Assembly (NCBI GenBank): GCA_019751935.1
Contig: JAIEMR010000023.1
Location: 1-5,929, forward strand
Length of the DNA: 5,929 nucleotides
Source of the DNA: Alphaproteobacteria bacterium
Lineage (GTDB): Bacteria; Pseudomonadota; Alphaproteobacteria; Paracaedibacterales; CAIULA01
Direction: 5' to 3'
Shown here: positions 5,265-5,929 of the stretch, one piece after another
Position numbering within the stretch: position 1 is the first letter of the stretch
How the letters are laid out: each line of letters opens with the position of its first letter
Notes under the pieces: generated by a model
What the model was told of the DNA's origin: nothing
Databases searched by the model: none
The model's input: the letters and a program-made list of their open reading frames with translations, nothing else
Position numbers and translations under genes: made by a program

Positions 5265-5633
5265 ATGACAGATCCTAACTTTATTATTATTTATGTGGAT
5301 AATCCACTTAGCAGTGCTCGTTTTTATGAAGCGTTGCTGGGAAAGACGCCTATAGAATCTCATCCAACTTTTGCTGCCTTTGCTTTGGACTCTGGCATGA
5401 CATTGGGATTGTGGTCAAAACATACGGCTGAACCAGCTGCCCTCACAACAGGTGGAGGAGGCGAAATTGCTTTTTCTGTACCAAGCAATGACGCTGTAGA
5501 TTTAGCTTACACTGATCTTACAAAGCGCGGTCTTAGAGTGGCTCAAAAACCAACCCATATGGATTTTGGTTATACCTTTGTTGTGTTAGATCCTGACAAT
5601 CATCGCCTTCGAATTTTTTGCATGAATGGGTAA
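5265..5633 (+). CDS. VOC family (glyoxalase/bleomycin-resistance fold) protein
   Basis: This 122-residue single-domain protein is built from two beta-alpha-beta-beta-beta halves. The first runs from FIIIYVDNPLSSARFYEALLG (6-26) to MTLGLW, the second from GEIAFSVPSNDAVDLAYTDLTKRG to FVVLDPDNHRLRIF (105-118). The fold normally works as a dimer in the cytosol. The last strand has R116 where metal-dependent members usually place a glutamate ligand, and the first strand lacks the usual histidine. This protein is therefore more likely a binding protein or a metal-independent member than a classical glyoxalase I. The start is supported by GAAAGG at 5251-5256, 8 bases before the ATG. It is downstream of, and co-oriented with, the WYL regulator, 236 bases away, separated by palindromic repeat copy 1. 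It is followed 14 bases later by copy 2. Substrate unknown. Confidence 0.9.
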   Translation: MTDPNFIIIYVDNPLSSARFYEALLGKTPIESHPTFAAFALDSGMTLGLWSKHTAEPAALTTGGGGEIAFSVPSNDAVDLAYTDLTKRGLRVAQKPTHMDFGYTFVVLDPDNHRLRIFCMNG

Positions 5634-5647
5634 TAATAATCTGAGCT

Positions 5648-5797
5648 CAGCATAAGAAGTGTTTTCAGTATACACAATCGTCATCACGAGGCGCCGCCAG
5701 GCGACGTGGTGATCCAGAGGCTGTTTTGCTAAAAAGCTTGTTTTCTGGATGGCCACGCAACTTTGTTGCTCTCCATGACGACAATCATTTTATACAG
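5648..5797. repeat. Palindromic intergenic repeat, copy 2 (inverted relative to copy 1)
   Basis: The core at 5679-5780 aligns with the reverse complement of copy 1. It has outer CGTCAT/ATGACG, inner ATCCAG/CTGGAT (5712-5717 with 5745-5750), and two side hairpins, CGCC-GCCA-GGCG (5692-5703) and GCAAC-TTT-GTTGC (5757-5769). The central loop is longer by about 17 bases, apparently a local duplication around GCTTGTTTT. Ends are CAGCATAAG at 5648-5656 and ATTTTATACAG at 5787-5797. It lies between the convergent VOC gene and the minus-strand gene at the right edge, where it could end both transcripts. Confidence 0.8.
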
Positions 5798-5929
5798 CTC
5801 TCTAACTTTCTAAGGCGGGTAATCCTATTACCAGTAATTTCTATGATTTTAGGATGATCATAGTCTGGAAACACATCACAGATATCGTCTCGGTATAATT
5901 TTTTAAAACATTTATCAAAGGTTTTGAGG
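5785..5929 (-). CDS. C-terminal end of an unidentified protein (5' part missing)
   Basis: A minus-strand frame enters from the right edge and is open for 47 codons to a TGA at 5785-5787, reading ...LYRDDICDVFPDYDHPKIIEITGNRITRLRKLESCIK. It is the only frame open across the whole right-hand 145 bases on either strand, and its mixed, ordinary composition looks coding. I do not recognise the family from this tail. The last codons (Cys-Ile-Lys-stop) are written by the terminal repeat of palindromic copy 2, so insertion of that element may have changed the original C-terminus. It converges on the VOC gene. Confidence 0.55.
   Translation of the reverse strand, partial: LKTFDKCFKKLYRDDICDVFPDYDHPKIIEITGNRITRLRKLESCIK

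Noticed and set aside
1..5929. CRISPR array or other multi-repeat locus
   Set aside because: No regularly spaced identical repeats are present. The repeats seen are pairs or palindromes with different spacing.

Overview
The window looks like the right-hand end of an integrated genomic island and the chromosome beside it, from an AT-rich alphaproteobacterium, possibly an intracellular or protist-associated lineage. The alphaproteobacterial call rests on two things: the 3' half of a tRNA-Lys(UUU) whose acceptor strand ends AGGGCCC-A-CCA, and cruciform-like intergenic repeats beginning CGTCAT...CGAG. It is an inference from pattern, not a database result.

Island part (1 to about 4292). On the left, a minus-strand AAA+ ATPase of the AAA_14/DUF4143 type runs off the window edge. 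Divergent from it lies a two-gene operon on the plus strand: a CD-NTase (cyclic oligonucleotide synthase) whose stop overlaps the start of a two-TM, beta-barrel effector resembling Cap15 (S-2TMbeta family). Together they form a minimal type I CBASS anti-phage system. The expected logic is that the synthase makes a cyclic nucleotide during phage infection, the ligand binds the effector's barrel, and the effector then disrupts the inner membrane and kills the cell. A near-consensus sigma-70 promoter for the operon sits inside the 5' end of the divergent ATPase gene. After the operon come an AT-rich terminator-like hairpin, a 280-base non-coding stretch with nested inverted repeats and a direct repeat, and a 65-codon remnant of a second DUF4143-type ATPase with a ruined P-loop. 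Last is a complete minus-strand tyrosine recombinase of the DUF4102/P4 type, with its own promoter and a perfect tandem 11-bp repeat in its leader.

Boundary (4246-4292). The 3' half of a tRNA-Lys gene, without any 5' half, lies directly upstream of the integrase. This is the expected att footprint of integration into tRNA-Lys. The geometry predicts that everything to its left is island and that an intact tRNA-Lys lies beyond the left edge of the window.

Chromosome part (4293-5929). A YafY-type HTH/WYL regulator, a small VOC (glyoxalase-fold) protein, and the C-terminal end of an unidentified minus-strand gene are seen here. Two members of one palindromic repeat family, in opposite orientation, bracket the VOC gene. 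The right end of the second copy supplies the last codons and stop of the unidentified gene.

The most interesting content is the compact CBASS cassette carried on a tRNA-Lys island. The individual CBASS families are known. What may be new is the combination, the host lineage and the divergent ATPase partner.
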